The position numbers and the translations under genes were made by a program. Below, piece by piece: positions 9,382 through 20,089 of a stretch of DNA of 64,000 nucleotides; position 1 is the stretch's first letter, and every line of letters starts with the position of its first letter. Below the pieces are notes generated by a model. It searched no databases and had not been told where the DNA came from. It saw only the letters and a program-made list of their open reading frames with translations. The stretch is from Agromyces mangrovi (GTDB lineage Bacteria; Actinomycetota; Actinomycetes; Actinomycetales; Microbacteriaceae), in NCBI RefSeq assembly GCF_030296695.1, contig NZ_AP027737.1, positions 372,001 to 436,000 on the forward strand, written 5' to 3'.

Positions 9382-12095
9382 CGGTCCTCCTCGGTTCGGA
9401 GCACGGTGGCGATGGAGGTCGTGCGGGCGGTCACGACGCCGACGACGACCGCGAGGGCGAGCGCGACGGCGACGGCCGCGACGAGCGCGCCGGTCAGCAC
9501 GGGGTCGACGGCGATGCCGGGTTGCACGGCACCGCCGGTGAACGGTCTGAGGTCGACCGCGGCGACGACGAGCAGCGGCAGCACGGCGCCGAGCAGGGTG
9601 CCGCCCACGAGCGCGGTCGCACCGAGCGGGGCGAACTCCCACGCGACGATGCCGCGCGACTGGCGTCGGTCGAGCCCCATCGTGCGCAGCAGCGCGATGG
9701 TGCGCGAGCGGGCGTCGCGCGAGACGCCCGCGACGAGCAGCACGGCGATCATCGAGAGCACGACGGCAAGGCCGAGGGCGAGCAGCAGCGCGACGCGCAG
9801 CGCGGTCACGGCGGGCGAGCCCTGGATGCGCGTCGTGCGCTCGTCGAGCCGCTCGATCGCGTGCGGGCCCGCGATCGTCTCGGAGACCGCCGCCGCGACG
9901 GCCGCAGCGTCCGCTCCGTCCGCCACGTCGACGAGCAGCACCTGGGGGAAGTAGCCGAGCGCGGTGACCGCGCGGTAGTCCTCCGCATCGACGAGCAGCC
10001 AGTCCGCGGGCGTGTTCTCCCCCGCGATGCGCGCGATCTCGCCGACGACCTCGACATCGGTGTACGCGACGGTGATGGTGCCGTCGCCGACCGCCTCGAC
10101 CAGGGACGGCGAGGCGAGCGCCTGCACGGTGTCGTCCCCGGGTGCGAGGTCGACGAAGCGGAAGCCCTCGTCGAGGTCGGCCTGCACCGCGGCGAGGCGC
10201 TCGGTCTCGGTCGCGAGCACGATCGCGGGCGCACCGCCGTCGGGCCCGTCGACCGGGGCGCGGTCGCCCACGAGCAGGCCGACCGCGTCCTCCACGCCGT
10301 CGATCCCGCGGATCGCGTCGGTGCGCTCGGGGTCGAAGAACGGGCCCGAAACACGGATGTCGGCGCCGACCTGCCGTTCGGCCGCCTGCTGCGCGCCGCC
10401 ATCGACGGTCGCGAGCACGAGCGACGAGAACACCGCGACCGCCACCGCGACGAGCATCGCGAGGACCGCCGTGGTGCCGGCGGCCGGGTCGCGCAGCGTG
10501 CGGGCGGCGCCGACGAGCGCGACGACGCCCCGGCCGCGGGTGGCGCGCCGCAGCACGGCAGCGATGGGCAGCGGATGCAGCCGCACGACGATGAGCGCGA
10601 GCGCGACGGTCGCGAGCAGCGGCGCCGCCACGACCAGCGGATCGACGCCGCCCGTCGACGGACCGATGCCGCGCACGACGAGCAGCGTCACCGCGATCGC
10701 CGCGACGAGCAGCACGGCGCCCTCGATGATGCGGCGGGCGCGACCGCGCACCGGGGCGTCGAGGTCGGCGCGGCCGGGCGCGAGCGATACGGGGCGCAGC
10801 GCACCCGCGAGCGCGACGGCGGGTACGAGGCCGACGAGCGCCGCGATCGCGGTGCCGAGCCAGCCGGCGTCGGTCGGCACCACGGCGACCGCGACCGCGG
10901 CGGCGACGACGGCGACCGGCACGCCGAGGATGAGCCCCTCGAGCGCGAGCAGCCGGCGCAGCAGCCCGATCGGCGCGCCGCGGGCGGCGAGCAGCGCGAG
11001 GTCACCGCGACGCCGGCGCACCACCAGCGATGCGGCGAGCACGACGAGCGCGACGCTCACCGCGATCGGGCCGACCGCGGCGACCGTGAGGATCGCGCTG
11101 GCCGCGTGCGAGCGGGCGACCGCGGTGGCGAGCACGTCGACCACGGTGCTGTCGAAGCGGATGCGCGCGTCGCCGCTGGAGTCCATGCGCTCGGACTGCG
11201 CCGTCGCGCCGCGCATCGCGGCGAGCAGCTCCGCCGGGTCCTGCTCGGCGGCGGCATCGGCGTCGAGCGGGATCCAGACGGTGGTCTGCGGCTGGTAGTG
11301 CAGGCGGTCTGGCAGGTCGTGCCAGCCGGCGGCGTCGACGTAGGCGGCCGCGGTGGCGGTGGGGCGGCGGTTGCCGTCGTCGAAGATGGCCGCGCTCAGC
11401 GGGTTGGGCAGGTGCTGCCAGCGGTCCGCGTCGGGGTCGACCGCCTCGACCACGCCGACCAGGCGCACCGGCTCGCCGGGCGGGTCGTTCGGGCCCAGGT
11501 TCCCGGGCATGGTGCGCAGTTCGCCGACCGGCCACGCCATCGTGTCCGCGGCGTCGCGGGCGAGCACGATCTCGAGCTCACCGTTGCCGTCGTACGTCGC
11601 CGGCCACTCCCCCTCGACGACCTCGAGCTCGCTGCGCATGCGCACGTCGGCGAGCAATTGCACGACGCCCGTCGGGGCGGTGGCGGGCAGCTCCTCGGGC
11701 TCGGCGACGATCGGCACCTCGTAGACGGCGAACCCGGGCTCGCCGAGCAGCGGCGCGAGCGCCGGGTCGACACCTCCCACGACCTCGGCGAGCCGTTCGC
11801 CGAACGCGCCGAACGCCGCATCCGCCCCCTCGTCCCAGCCCTCGACGGCGGCGGGGTCGGTTGCGGCGCCGGGCAGCGGCGCGACGAGCATGCGTCCGGT
11901 GAGGTCGCGACCGGTCGGCGCGACCTGGTCGACCTGGTAGGCGACCTCGTCGCGGATCACGCCGGCCAGCGCGCGCGGAGCCGCAGCGACCACGAACGCG
12001 ACGAGCGCCGTGAGCGCCACGATCACGAGCGCGGCGCTGCGGGGCGTGGCGAAGCGGCGGCGGGTCAGCCGCGCGATGCCCGGGGACGTCGTCAT
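9378..12095 (-). CDS. FtsX-like ABC transporter permease
   Basis: Membrane protein of 905 residues with an N-terminal helix (ALVIVALTALVAFVVAA, about 20-40) and a large extracytoplasmic domain to about 310. A helix cluster follows, with the characteristic LVVRRRRGDLALLAARGAPIGLL coupling segment. A second extracytoplasmic domain and a C-terminal FtsX block (ALRVALLLALGLAVVLSM then RTMGLDRRQSRGIV) complete it. This is the ten-helix architecture of large actinobacterial FtsX/MacB-type permeases that move peptides or lipids out of the membrane. It overlaps both neighbours by four bases (ATGA), so the four genes are tightly coupled. The substrate is not evident. Confidence 0.9.
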   Translation of the reverse strand: MTTSPGIARLTRRRFATPRSAALVIVALTALVAFVVAAAPRALAGVIRDEVAYQVDQVAPTGRDLTGRMLVAPLPGAATDPAAVEGWDEGADAAFGAFGERLAEVVGGVDPALAPLLGEPGFAVYEVPIVAEPEELPATAPTGVVQLLADVRMRSELEVVEGEWPATYDGNGELEIVLARDAADTMAWPVGELRTMPGNLGPNDPPGEPVRLVGVVEAVDPDADRWQHLPNPLSAAIFDDGNRRPTATAAAYVDAAGWHDLPDRLHYQPQTTVWIPLDADAAAEQDPAELLAAMRGATAQSERMDSSGDARIRFDSTVVDVLATAVARSHAASAILTVAAVGPIAVSVALVVLAASLVVRRRRGDLALLAARGAPIGLLRRLLALEGLILGVPVAVVAAAVAVAVVPTDAGWLGTAIAALVGLVPAVALAGALRPVSLAPGRADLDAPVRGRARRIIEGAVLLVAAIAVTLLVVRGIGPSTGGVDPLVVAAPLLATVALALIVVRLHPLPIAAVLRRATRGRGVVALVGAARTLRDPAAGTTAVLAMLVAVAVAVFSSLVLATVDGGAQQAAERQVGADIRVSGPFFDPERTDAIRGIDGVEDAVGLLVGDRAPVDGPDGGAPAIVLATETERLAAVQADLDEGFRFVDLAPGDDTVQALASPSLVEAVGDGTITVAYTDVEVVGEIARIAGENTPADWLLVDAEDYRAVTALGYFPQVLLVDVADGADAAAVAAAVSETIAGPHAIERLDERTTRIQGSPAVTALRVALLLALGLAVVLSMIAVLLVAGVSRDARSRTIALLRTMGLDRRQSRGIVAWEFAPLGATALVGGTLLGAVLPLLVVAAVDLRPFTGGAVQPGIAVDPVLTGALVAAVAVALALAVVVGVVTARTTSIATVLRTEEDR

Positions 12096-14817
12096 TCGTC
12101 CTCCCGGAGCACGGGGGCGAGCGCGGCGGGGGCGCGCACGGTCGCGGCGATCAGGATGCTCGCGGCCAGCAGTGCGCCGACCGCGGCGCCGAGCGCCAGC
12201 GGGTCGACGTCGAGCACGACCGGGAACGTCTCCGGCAGGTCGACGTATGCGCCGCGCACGAGCGCGGGCACGACGACCCACGCGGTCGCGAGGCCCGCGG
12301 CCACGCCGCCGAGGGCGCCCAGCACGAGCGTGGAGACCTCCTCGAGCGTGCGCACGCGCGCCGCGCCGCGACGGCCGAGGCCGAGCACCGCGAGCACGGC
12401 GAGCTCGCGGGTGTCCTGCCTCGTGCGGGTGCGCCGCAGCACGAGCACGACGAGGGCGAGCACGATCGCCGCGGCGGCCGCGAGCACGAACGCGATGGCG
12501 GTGCGCTCGGCGTCTGCGGCCGCGAGGGGGTCGGCGACCCCGACGGATGCCGCGGGGAACGCCTCCTCGACCGCGAGCGCGACCTCCGCCGCATCCGTCG
12601 TGCCGAACCAGACCTCGGTCGGCTCGAGCGGCACGGCGGCAGACAGCGACGCGGTGACCAGGTCGGTCAGGATGCCCTGCCCGTCGGGAGCACCGGGCAG
12701 CAGCGGGATGACGTCGGCGACCGCGAAGTCGATGGTGGCGTTCATGGTCGGGATGCGCAGCGAGAGCTCGTCGCCGACCTCGGCGCCCAGCTCTGCGGCG
12801 ACCTGCTCGGTGACCACCGCGGGCACCCGCGTCGGCGCGCCCGCGGGCACCGCGCGCACCGCCTCGGCCGACGGGCCGGAGGGCGATGGCACGACCACCC
12901 GGATGCCGTCGCCGAGCTCCTGGATCGACCCGTCGCCGCCCGGTGCCAGCTCGAGCGGGCTCAGGTCGACCGGCCGCCCGTCCGCTCGCACCACGAGGTC
13001 GACGGGTGCACCGGCAGGCGCCCCGATCCCCCACTCCTCCGCGTGCCCGACGCGCAGCTCCACGATCGTCCAGGGACCGCCGGCAGGCAGTTCGAGCTCG
13101 GTCGTCGAATCCATGAGGTTCTCGAACTCGACCACTTGGCCGGCCTCGGATTCCTCGAGCTCGGTGATCTCCACGTTCGTCGCGGCGAGCCGGGCGAACC
13201 GCCCCTCGGCATCGGCCAGCACGAAGCCCGCCGTCATGCCCGGCGGCGGGCCGGTGAAGGTCGACCCGTCCGACTGCTGGTACTCCCCTCGGGCACGTGC
13301 AGCTCGACGGTGAACGACCGGGTGCGCGCTGGGAGCGCGACGCCCGCAGGGCCGTCGCCGCCCTGGCCGAGCGCCTCTGCGAGCGCGGGCGGGTCGACCG
13401 TGCCGTCGGCGTCGGCGAGCACGTCGCCCAGCTGTGCCGCCTGCACGGGGAGCACGGGGATGGTGCCGTCGCTGCCGCGCACCTCGAGCGGGCGCACCGC
13501 CATGGCCGCGTCGGCGCCGGCGACCGCGGCGACCTCCGCTGCGGACACCCCGTCGGGCAGCTCGACGCGCACGTCGGCGCCGACCCGCACGTCCTCGGGG
13601 GCGGCGCCGAGCGCCTCGATGCTGCCCCGGTAGGCGACCGCGAGCGTCACCGCGCCGGCGGCGAGCACGACCACGGCGATGGTGACCGCATGCCGGGCGG
13701 GCCGGCGCGAGGCGAGACGCAGCGGCGTCACCGGGCTCGCGCCGCGGCTCGCACGGAACGTGGCCGCGATCGCGCGGGCGATCGGCGCGGCGACCGCGAC
13801 GGCGACGAGTCCCGCGAGGGCGAGCACCAGCGCGGGAGCCATCGCGACGATGGGGTCGATGCCGCGGGAGCCGTCGCCGCGGACGACCACCGCGCTGCCC
13901 GCCTGCGCGAACTGCCAGACGGCGACGCCCGTGACGATCGCCACGAGCACGGCCGTGCCGATCAGCGCCGTGCCGTCGGCCCGCGCCGAGGTGCGGTCGG
14001 CGCCGCGGAACGTGCCGATCACCACCGCGGCCACGGCGACCAGCACGACGGCGGCGCCCACGGCGACCGCGGGCCGGACGCCGACCGCGACACCGCCCAC
14101 GAGCGCCGCGACGAGCGTGCCGGCCACGGCGCCCGCGATCGCGCCGATCGCCGCGATCACGACGGCCTCGGATGCGGCGATGCCGACGAGTCGCCGGCGC
14201 GAGGCGCCGCGGGCGCGCTGCAGGCGCGTCTCCGTGGTGCGCACGCGCACGACCTCGAGTGCGACCGCCGCCACCGCGACCGCGGCCACGAGCCCGGTGA
14301 TGCCGACGGCGACCGCGGTCGGGCCGCGCCGCGACTCGAGCCCCGGGAGCACGTCGACCAACGTGCGGCGCAGCCCGCCCGAGACCTGCACCTCGGGGCC
14401 GCCGGCATCGGCCACGGCGTCGTCGAGATCGCCGAGCCCGCGGGCGAGGGCCGCCGCAGCGTCGGCCGTGAAGCGCGCGGGGTCGGGCGTCAGCACCAGG
14501 GTGCGGCCGTCGACGGCGACGGCGAGGGCGCCCGGTGCGCCGAGCGCCCCGAGCGCGTCGCGAACCGACGGCTCCGCGTCGACGGGGTCGCCCGACTCCG
14601 GGCGCACGAGCACGCGGTCGCCGTCGCCCGGCGCGGCCGCGACGGCCGCCAGCGCGGCGCGCGACTCGACGACGGCGATCGCGCCGACGAGCCCCGCGAG
14701 GGTCGCCGCGGCGACGGCGGTCGTGACCGCGAGCGCGACGAGCACCGGCAGGGCGGCGCGGGCGCGCGCCAGGAGGAACCGCGCGTTCCCGCGCCGCCGG
14801 TCTCGGGGCCTCGTCAC
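12092..14817 (-). CDS. FtsX-like ABC transporter permease, frameshifted at a G run
   Basis: First gene of the exporter operon, about 908 residues when repaired. It has an N-terminal membrane helix (ALPVLVALAVTTAVAAATLAGL), an extracytoplasmic domain, a mid-protein helix cluster with the TRLQRARGASRRRLVGIAASEA coupling segment, a second outer domain and a C-terminal FtsX block (LAVLAVLGLGRRGAARVRTLEE). Two open frames meet at 13285-13288. Adding one G there joins VELHVPEG to EYQQSDGSTF with no loss. Its length then matches its partner permease, so it is unlikely to be two genes. GTG at 14817 starts only 19 bp after the dppDF stop, so readthrough from the importer genes is possible. Confidence 0.86.
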
Positions 14818-14836
14818 CGCTGGCTGGTCGGTGCGA

Positions 14837-16507
<1,671 letters not shown>

Positions 16508-16557
16508 TGGAGGTGGCCTTTCGGGATGGTTCGCATCGCGTCTGCGACGATGGTGTG

Positions 16558-17154
16558 GTGTCCGAGGTACATGTCTTCCGCCCCCGTTTCGGTCGATGGC
16601 TCGCGGGAGCCGTGTTCGTCGCCTGCGGCATCGGCTTCGTCGCGGCCCTCATGGGCGCGCCCGGCGACCTGCTCGCCTTCACGCCGATGCTCGCCCTGCT
16701 CGCCTTCGGCGCCTGGGCGGCCTACTGGCGCCCGTCGGTGCGCATCGACGACGAGGGCGTCGTGGTCGCGAACGTGTTCCGCACGATCCGCGTGCCGTGG
16801 GGCCAGATCCGCCGCATCGACACGCGCTACTCGCTCATGCTCGACACGACGCACGGGCGCGTGAGCGCCTGGGCGGCACCCGCACCCGGTCGCTACTCGC
16901 TGCTGTTCGCGCAGCGGGAGCACGGCACCCACCTGCCCGAGTCGAGCTACGTGGCCGGCACGGTGCGACCCGGCGACCTCGTCTCGAGCGACTCGGGCGC
17001 GGCCGCGTACCTGGTGCGCCGGCGCTGGGAGGCGCTGCGCGACAGCGACCGGCTGGTCGACGACGGCAGTCCGCGCGACGTGACGCTGCACATCGCCACG
17101 ATCGCGGGATTCGCGGTGCTCGTCCTCGCGGTCGTGCTGGGCGTCGTGGTCTAG
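16558..17154 (+). CDS. PH-domain membrane protein, unknown function
   Basis: Protein of about 198 residues with two membrane helices near the N-terminus (LAGAVFVACGIGFVAALM and LLAFTPMLALLAFGAWAA) and one at the C-terminus (IATIAGFAVLVLAVVLGVVV). Between them is a bacterial PH-like domain with the usual VRIDDEGVVVANVFRTIRVPW strands. GTG at 16558 or 16555 are both possible; a weak -10-like GACGAT ends six bases before 16558. It sits inside the importer locus on the opposite strand, divergent from dppDF by 50 bp and convergent with dppC by 11 bp. Proteins of this class in mycobacteria and relatives are linked to envelope and division complexes, but nothing here proves that. Confidence 0.75.
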   Translation: MSEVHVFRPRFGRWLAGAVFVACGIGFVAALMGAPGDLLAFTPMLALLAFGAWAAYWRPSVRIDDEGVVVANVFRTIRVPWGQIRRIDTRYSLMLDTTHGRVSAWAAPAPGRYSLLFAQREHGTHLPESSYVAGTVRPGDLVSSDSGAAAYLVRRRWEALRDSDRLVDDGSPRDVTLHIATIAGFAVLVLAVVLGVVV

Positions 17155-17165
17155 GCGCATCGCCA

Positions 17166-18344
17166 TCACCGGTCTTCGGTCGACCCGCCGCGCGCCGATC
17201 CGCCGGGAGCCGACGCATCGATCGCCGACCCGCCGGGAGCGACCGCGCCCGCGCGGTCCGCGCCGCGCTGCGCCCACCAGCGGCGCATCTCCGACATCGG
17301 GCCGTTGAAGTTCGGCACGCGCTTCTGGCGCGGGTCGAACGCATCGCGGAGGCCGTCGCCGACGAAGTTGATGCAGAGGGCGATGATGATGATGAAGATG
17401 CCCGGCCACCAGAACAGCCACGGCCGCGTGCTGAACGCGCCCTGGTACTGGTTGATGAGCTGACCCAGCGAGATGTCGGGCGTGGTGATGCCGAAGCCGA
17501 GGAAGCTGAGCGACACCTCGATGAGGATCGCGGCGCTCATGAGCAGCGTCGAGTTCACCACGACCACGCCGACGGTGTTCGGCAGGATGTGCTTGAAGAT
17601 GATGCGGCCGTCGCTGGCACCGGCGACTCGGGCCGCGTCGACGAACTCCCGCTCGCGCAGGGCGAGGAACTCGGCGCGCACGAGACGCGCGAGGCCCGTC
17701 CAGGCGATCGCGCCGAGCAGCACGCCGATCGTGATCGCGTTGCCGCCGAAGGTACGGGCGAGCACGGCACCGAGCACGAGGATCGGGATGATGATGATCA
17801 CGTCGGTGAAGCGCATGAGCAGCGAGTCGATGCGGCCGCGGTAGAAGCCGGAGACCGCGCCGATCACGACGCCGATGACGGTGGCGATGATGCCCGCGAG
17901 GAACACCACGACGAGCGACTGCTGGGTGCCGCGCATGACGCGGGCGAACATGTCCTTGCCCAGGTCGTCCTGGCCGAAGGGGTGCTCGCCGAGCGAGAAC
18001 GGCCAGAGCGTGATCGTCGGCTGCCCGCCGTTCACGATCGCGTAGCGGCTCCACCAGTCCTTGTCCCACCAACCCGGGATGCGGAACCCGTCGATGCCGA
18101 GCGTGGAGTTCACGGTGTCGACCGCGTAGCGGCCGGAGCCGCCGATGACGGTGCCCACCGACGAGAACGCGAGCACGAGCACGAGCCCGAACACGATGAG
18201 CGAGATGATCGCGCCGCGGTGCTGGAAGAACCGGCGGCGCACGATCGCGCCCTGGCTGAGCCCGGCGACCTGCCGCTGCTCGATGCTGATCTCGCTGCCG
18301 CGCGACTCGTCGGGAGCCTCGGTGATGTTCTTGGGTTCGGTCAT
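17166..18344 (-). CDS. oligopeptide ABC transporter permease (DppC/OppC type)
   Basis: Inner-membrane permease of 392 residues. The N-terminal OppC domain precedes a first helix (IISLIVFGLVLVLAF), then a loop domain, then five helices with the EAA-type ATPase contact segment REFVDAARVAGASDGRIIFKHILPN. The C-terminus ends LGDGLRDAFDPR-like (VGDGLRDAFDPRQKR), typical of the family, followed by a low-complexity Gly/Ala/Ser tail of about 50 residues. The start lies one base from the dppB stop, so the two permeases are cotranslated. Together they form the channel for peptides delivered by the lipoprotein encoded at 20090-21871. Confidence 0.93.
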   Translation of the reverse strand: MTEPKNITEAPDESRGSEISIEQRQVAGLSQGAIVRRRFFQHRGAIISLIVFGLVLVLAFSSVGTVIGGSGRYAVDTVNSTLGIDGFRIPGWWDKDWWSRYAIVNGGQPTITLWPFSLGEHPFGQDDLGKDMFARVMRGTQQSLVVVFLAGIIATVIGVVIGAVSGFYRGRIDSLLMRFTDVIIIIPILVLGAVLARTFGGNAITIGVLLGAIAWTGLARLVRAEFLALREREFVDAARVAGASDGRIIFKHILPNTVGVVVVNSTLLMSAAILIEVSLSFLGFGITTPDISLGQLINQYQGAFSTRPWLFWWPGIFIIIIALCINFVGDGLRDAFDPRQKRVPNFNGPMSEMRRWWAQRGADRAGAVAPGGSAIDASAPGGSARGGSTEDR

Positions 18345-18345
18345 G

Positions 18346-19893
18346 TCAGCTCACCCGGATTCGCGGATCGAGTGCCGAGTACAAGAGGTCGGCGATGATG
18401 TTGAAGATGACGGCGAGCACGCCCGTGACGAGGAAGAAGCCCATCATCAGGTTCACGTCTGTTCGTGCCAGGGCATCGGAGAACACGGCTCCCATGCCCT
18501 TCCACGCGAACACCGTCTCGGTGATGACCGCGCCGCCGATCAGGCCGCCGAAGTCGAAGGCGATGATCGTGGCGATCGGGATCATCGCGTTGCGGAACGC
18601 GTGGCGCATGACGACGACGCGCTCCGAGAGGCCCTTGGCACGCGCGGTGCGCACGTAGTCCTGGTTCATGACCTCGAGCAGGCTCGCCCGCGAGTACCGC
18701 GTGTAGGCGGCGAGCGAGATGAGCATGAGGGTCAGCGTCGGCAGGATCATGTGCGTCAGCGAGTCGAGCATCTGCAGCCAGTAGTCGTCGCGACGGTCGA
18801 TCGCCGGGGTCGACGAGCCGATGGTCGAGATGACGCCGCTCGAGAGCGGGATAATCGCCTCGTAGGTCGCCCACCGCTGGAACATCTGGTCGAACACCAG
18901 CGGGATCGTGCCGAGTCCGGCCGCGAGGCCGACGACGCGGGCGAGGTTCGCCCGGCGGTCGCCGCCGAACAGCCAGCCGACGACCGCGCCGATCACGACC
19001 AGGATGATCGCGACGAGCGCGATGGTCCACCACGCGTTCCCGAAGAAGAACAGGAACTGGAAGGGGAACCAGAGCGCGACCGGAGCGCCGACGGCGGCGA
19101 TGCCGAAGGCGATCAGTGCGGGCTTGTCCCGGAGTCCGGTGGTGAGGCTCGCGACGATGAGGGCGTTGGCCACCGAGAACAGGATGATGCCGATGATGCC
19201 GATCGAGGGCTCCTCGAACCAGCCCGTCAGGTCCAGCGCGAGGAGCAGCACTGCTCCCGCGAGGCCCGTGAACAGGAAGGTCTTGATGCGGGTGGCGAGC
19301 CCGCCGCCGACGACGGCCATCAATATGAAGCCCGTCGCCAACCCGAATATGGGGATGAACCACCACGGGATCACCGGATCGCCGAGGAACTGGTTGAAGG
19401 CGATGCCGCCGTACTGCTTGAGGAGCACCGCGACCCAGAAGACGGGCAGCGAGTAGAAGACGAAGGTCGCGAACGTGACGGTGTAGTCGTATCCGCTGTA
19501 CTGGCGCAGGGCGGTCGTCATGCCGATCGCGACGCCGAAGAGGATGGCGAGGATCGTGGCAGCAGTGACCAGCTGGAGGGTCGAGCCCATCGCGGTGGCG
19601 ATGACCTCGGTGACGGGCAGCTCGCCGCGAGCGACGGAGATGCCGAGGTCGCAGTTGCCGACGAGGCATCCTGCGGCGCCGCCGAGCCACGTGAAGTAGC
19701 GGAGCACGGGCGGCGTGTCGAGATCGAGCTTGTTCGCGAGGTCCGCGATCTTGGCCTGCGCGTCTGGGTCGCGGCTGCCGCGCAGCTCGGCGAGCGGGTC
19801 GCCCGAGACGGCGGTGAGCACGTACACGACGTATGACGCGACGAGCAGGACGAGGAGTGTGGCGACGAGTCGCCTGGCGACGAAGGAGAACAC
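18346..19893 (-). CDS. oligopeptide ABC transporter permease (DppB/OppB type) with internal membrane insert
   Basis: Permease of 515 residues, well above the usual 310-340. The N-terminal third (RRLVATLLVLLVASYVVYVL to FYSLPVFWVAVLLKQ) and the C-terminal third (LPTLTLMLISLAAYTRYSRA with the EAA segment VRTARAKGLSERVVVMRHAFRNA, ending SALDPRI) are normal DppB. Between about residues 170 and 360 lies an extra block with some five hydrophobic helices, starting at WFIPIFGLATGFILM. Both junctions are in frame and the insert is well formed, so this is a genuine variant rather than an error. A hairpin lies between this gene and the binding-protein gene upstream. Confidence 0.9.
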   Translation of the reverse strand: MFSFVARRLVATLLVLLVASYVVYVLTAVSGDPLAELRGSRDPDAQAKIADLANKLDLDTPPVLRYFTWLGGAAGCLVGNCDLGISVARGELPVTEVIATAMGSTLQLVTAATILAILFGVAIGMTTALRQYSGYDYTVTFATFVFYSLPVFWVAVLLKQYGGIAFNQFLGDPVIPWWFIPIFGLATGFILMAVVGGGLATRIKTFLFTGLAGAVLLLALDLTGWFEEPSIGIIGIILFSVANALIVASLTTGLRDKPALIAFGIAAVGAPVALWFPFQFLFFFGNAWWTIALVAIILVVIGAVVGWLFGGDRRANLARVVGLAAGLGTIPLVFDQMFQRWATYEAIIPLSSGVISTIGSSTPAIDRRDDYWLQMLDSLTHMILPTLTLMLISLAAYTRYSRASLLEVMNQDYVRTARAKGLSERVVVMRHAFRNAMIPIATIIAFDFGGLIGGAVITETVFAWKGMGAVFSDALARTDVNLMMGFFLVTGVLAVIFNIIADLLYSALDPRIRVS

Positions 19894-20034
19894 CGGGGGT
19901 CCTTACGGGTGGTTCGGCACGAGACCCGGCGACGACCCGTCGAGGGCGGCGGCACGAGGCCGCGGCCGGTTCGAAGAGGTCAGTATAGGCGGCGTGAGCT
20001 GGGATACAACTTCGCTCGCCCCACCGGGATCAGG

Positions 20035-20073
20035 CCGGTGGGCCGGATGCGGATCGCGCATCCGGCCCACCGG
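20035..20073 (-). terminator. perfect 17-bp hairpin between binding-protein and permease genes
   Basis: The arms 20035-20051 and 20057-20073 are perfectly complementary over 17 bp with a five-base loop (GATCG). The hairpin lies 17 bases beyond the binding-protein stop and about 140 bases before the dppB start. It is placed to terminate or stabilise the binding-protein message so that this subunit is made in excess over the membrane subunits. No U tract follows. Confidence 0.7.
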
Positions 20074-20089
20074 GTGAGGCGATAGCCGA

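Noticed and set aside
7732-9642. Apparent fusion of two ABC ATPases in one frame
   Set aside because: The join depends on the frameshift at 8651-8653. The second ATPase has its own ribosome site and GTG, and the first has its own stop at 8399 when repaired.
9522-13313. A 1263-codon open frame on the plus strand opposite the exporter permeases
   Set aside because: It is antisense to well-recognised permeases, lacks domain features and is extremely rich in Arg, Glu and His, as expected of a shadow frame in high-GC DNA.
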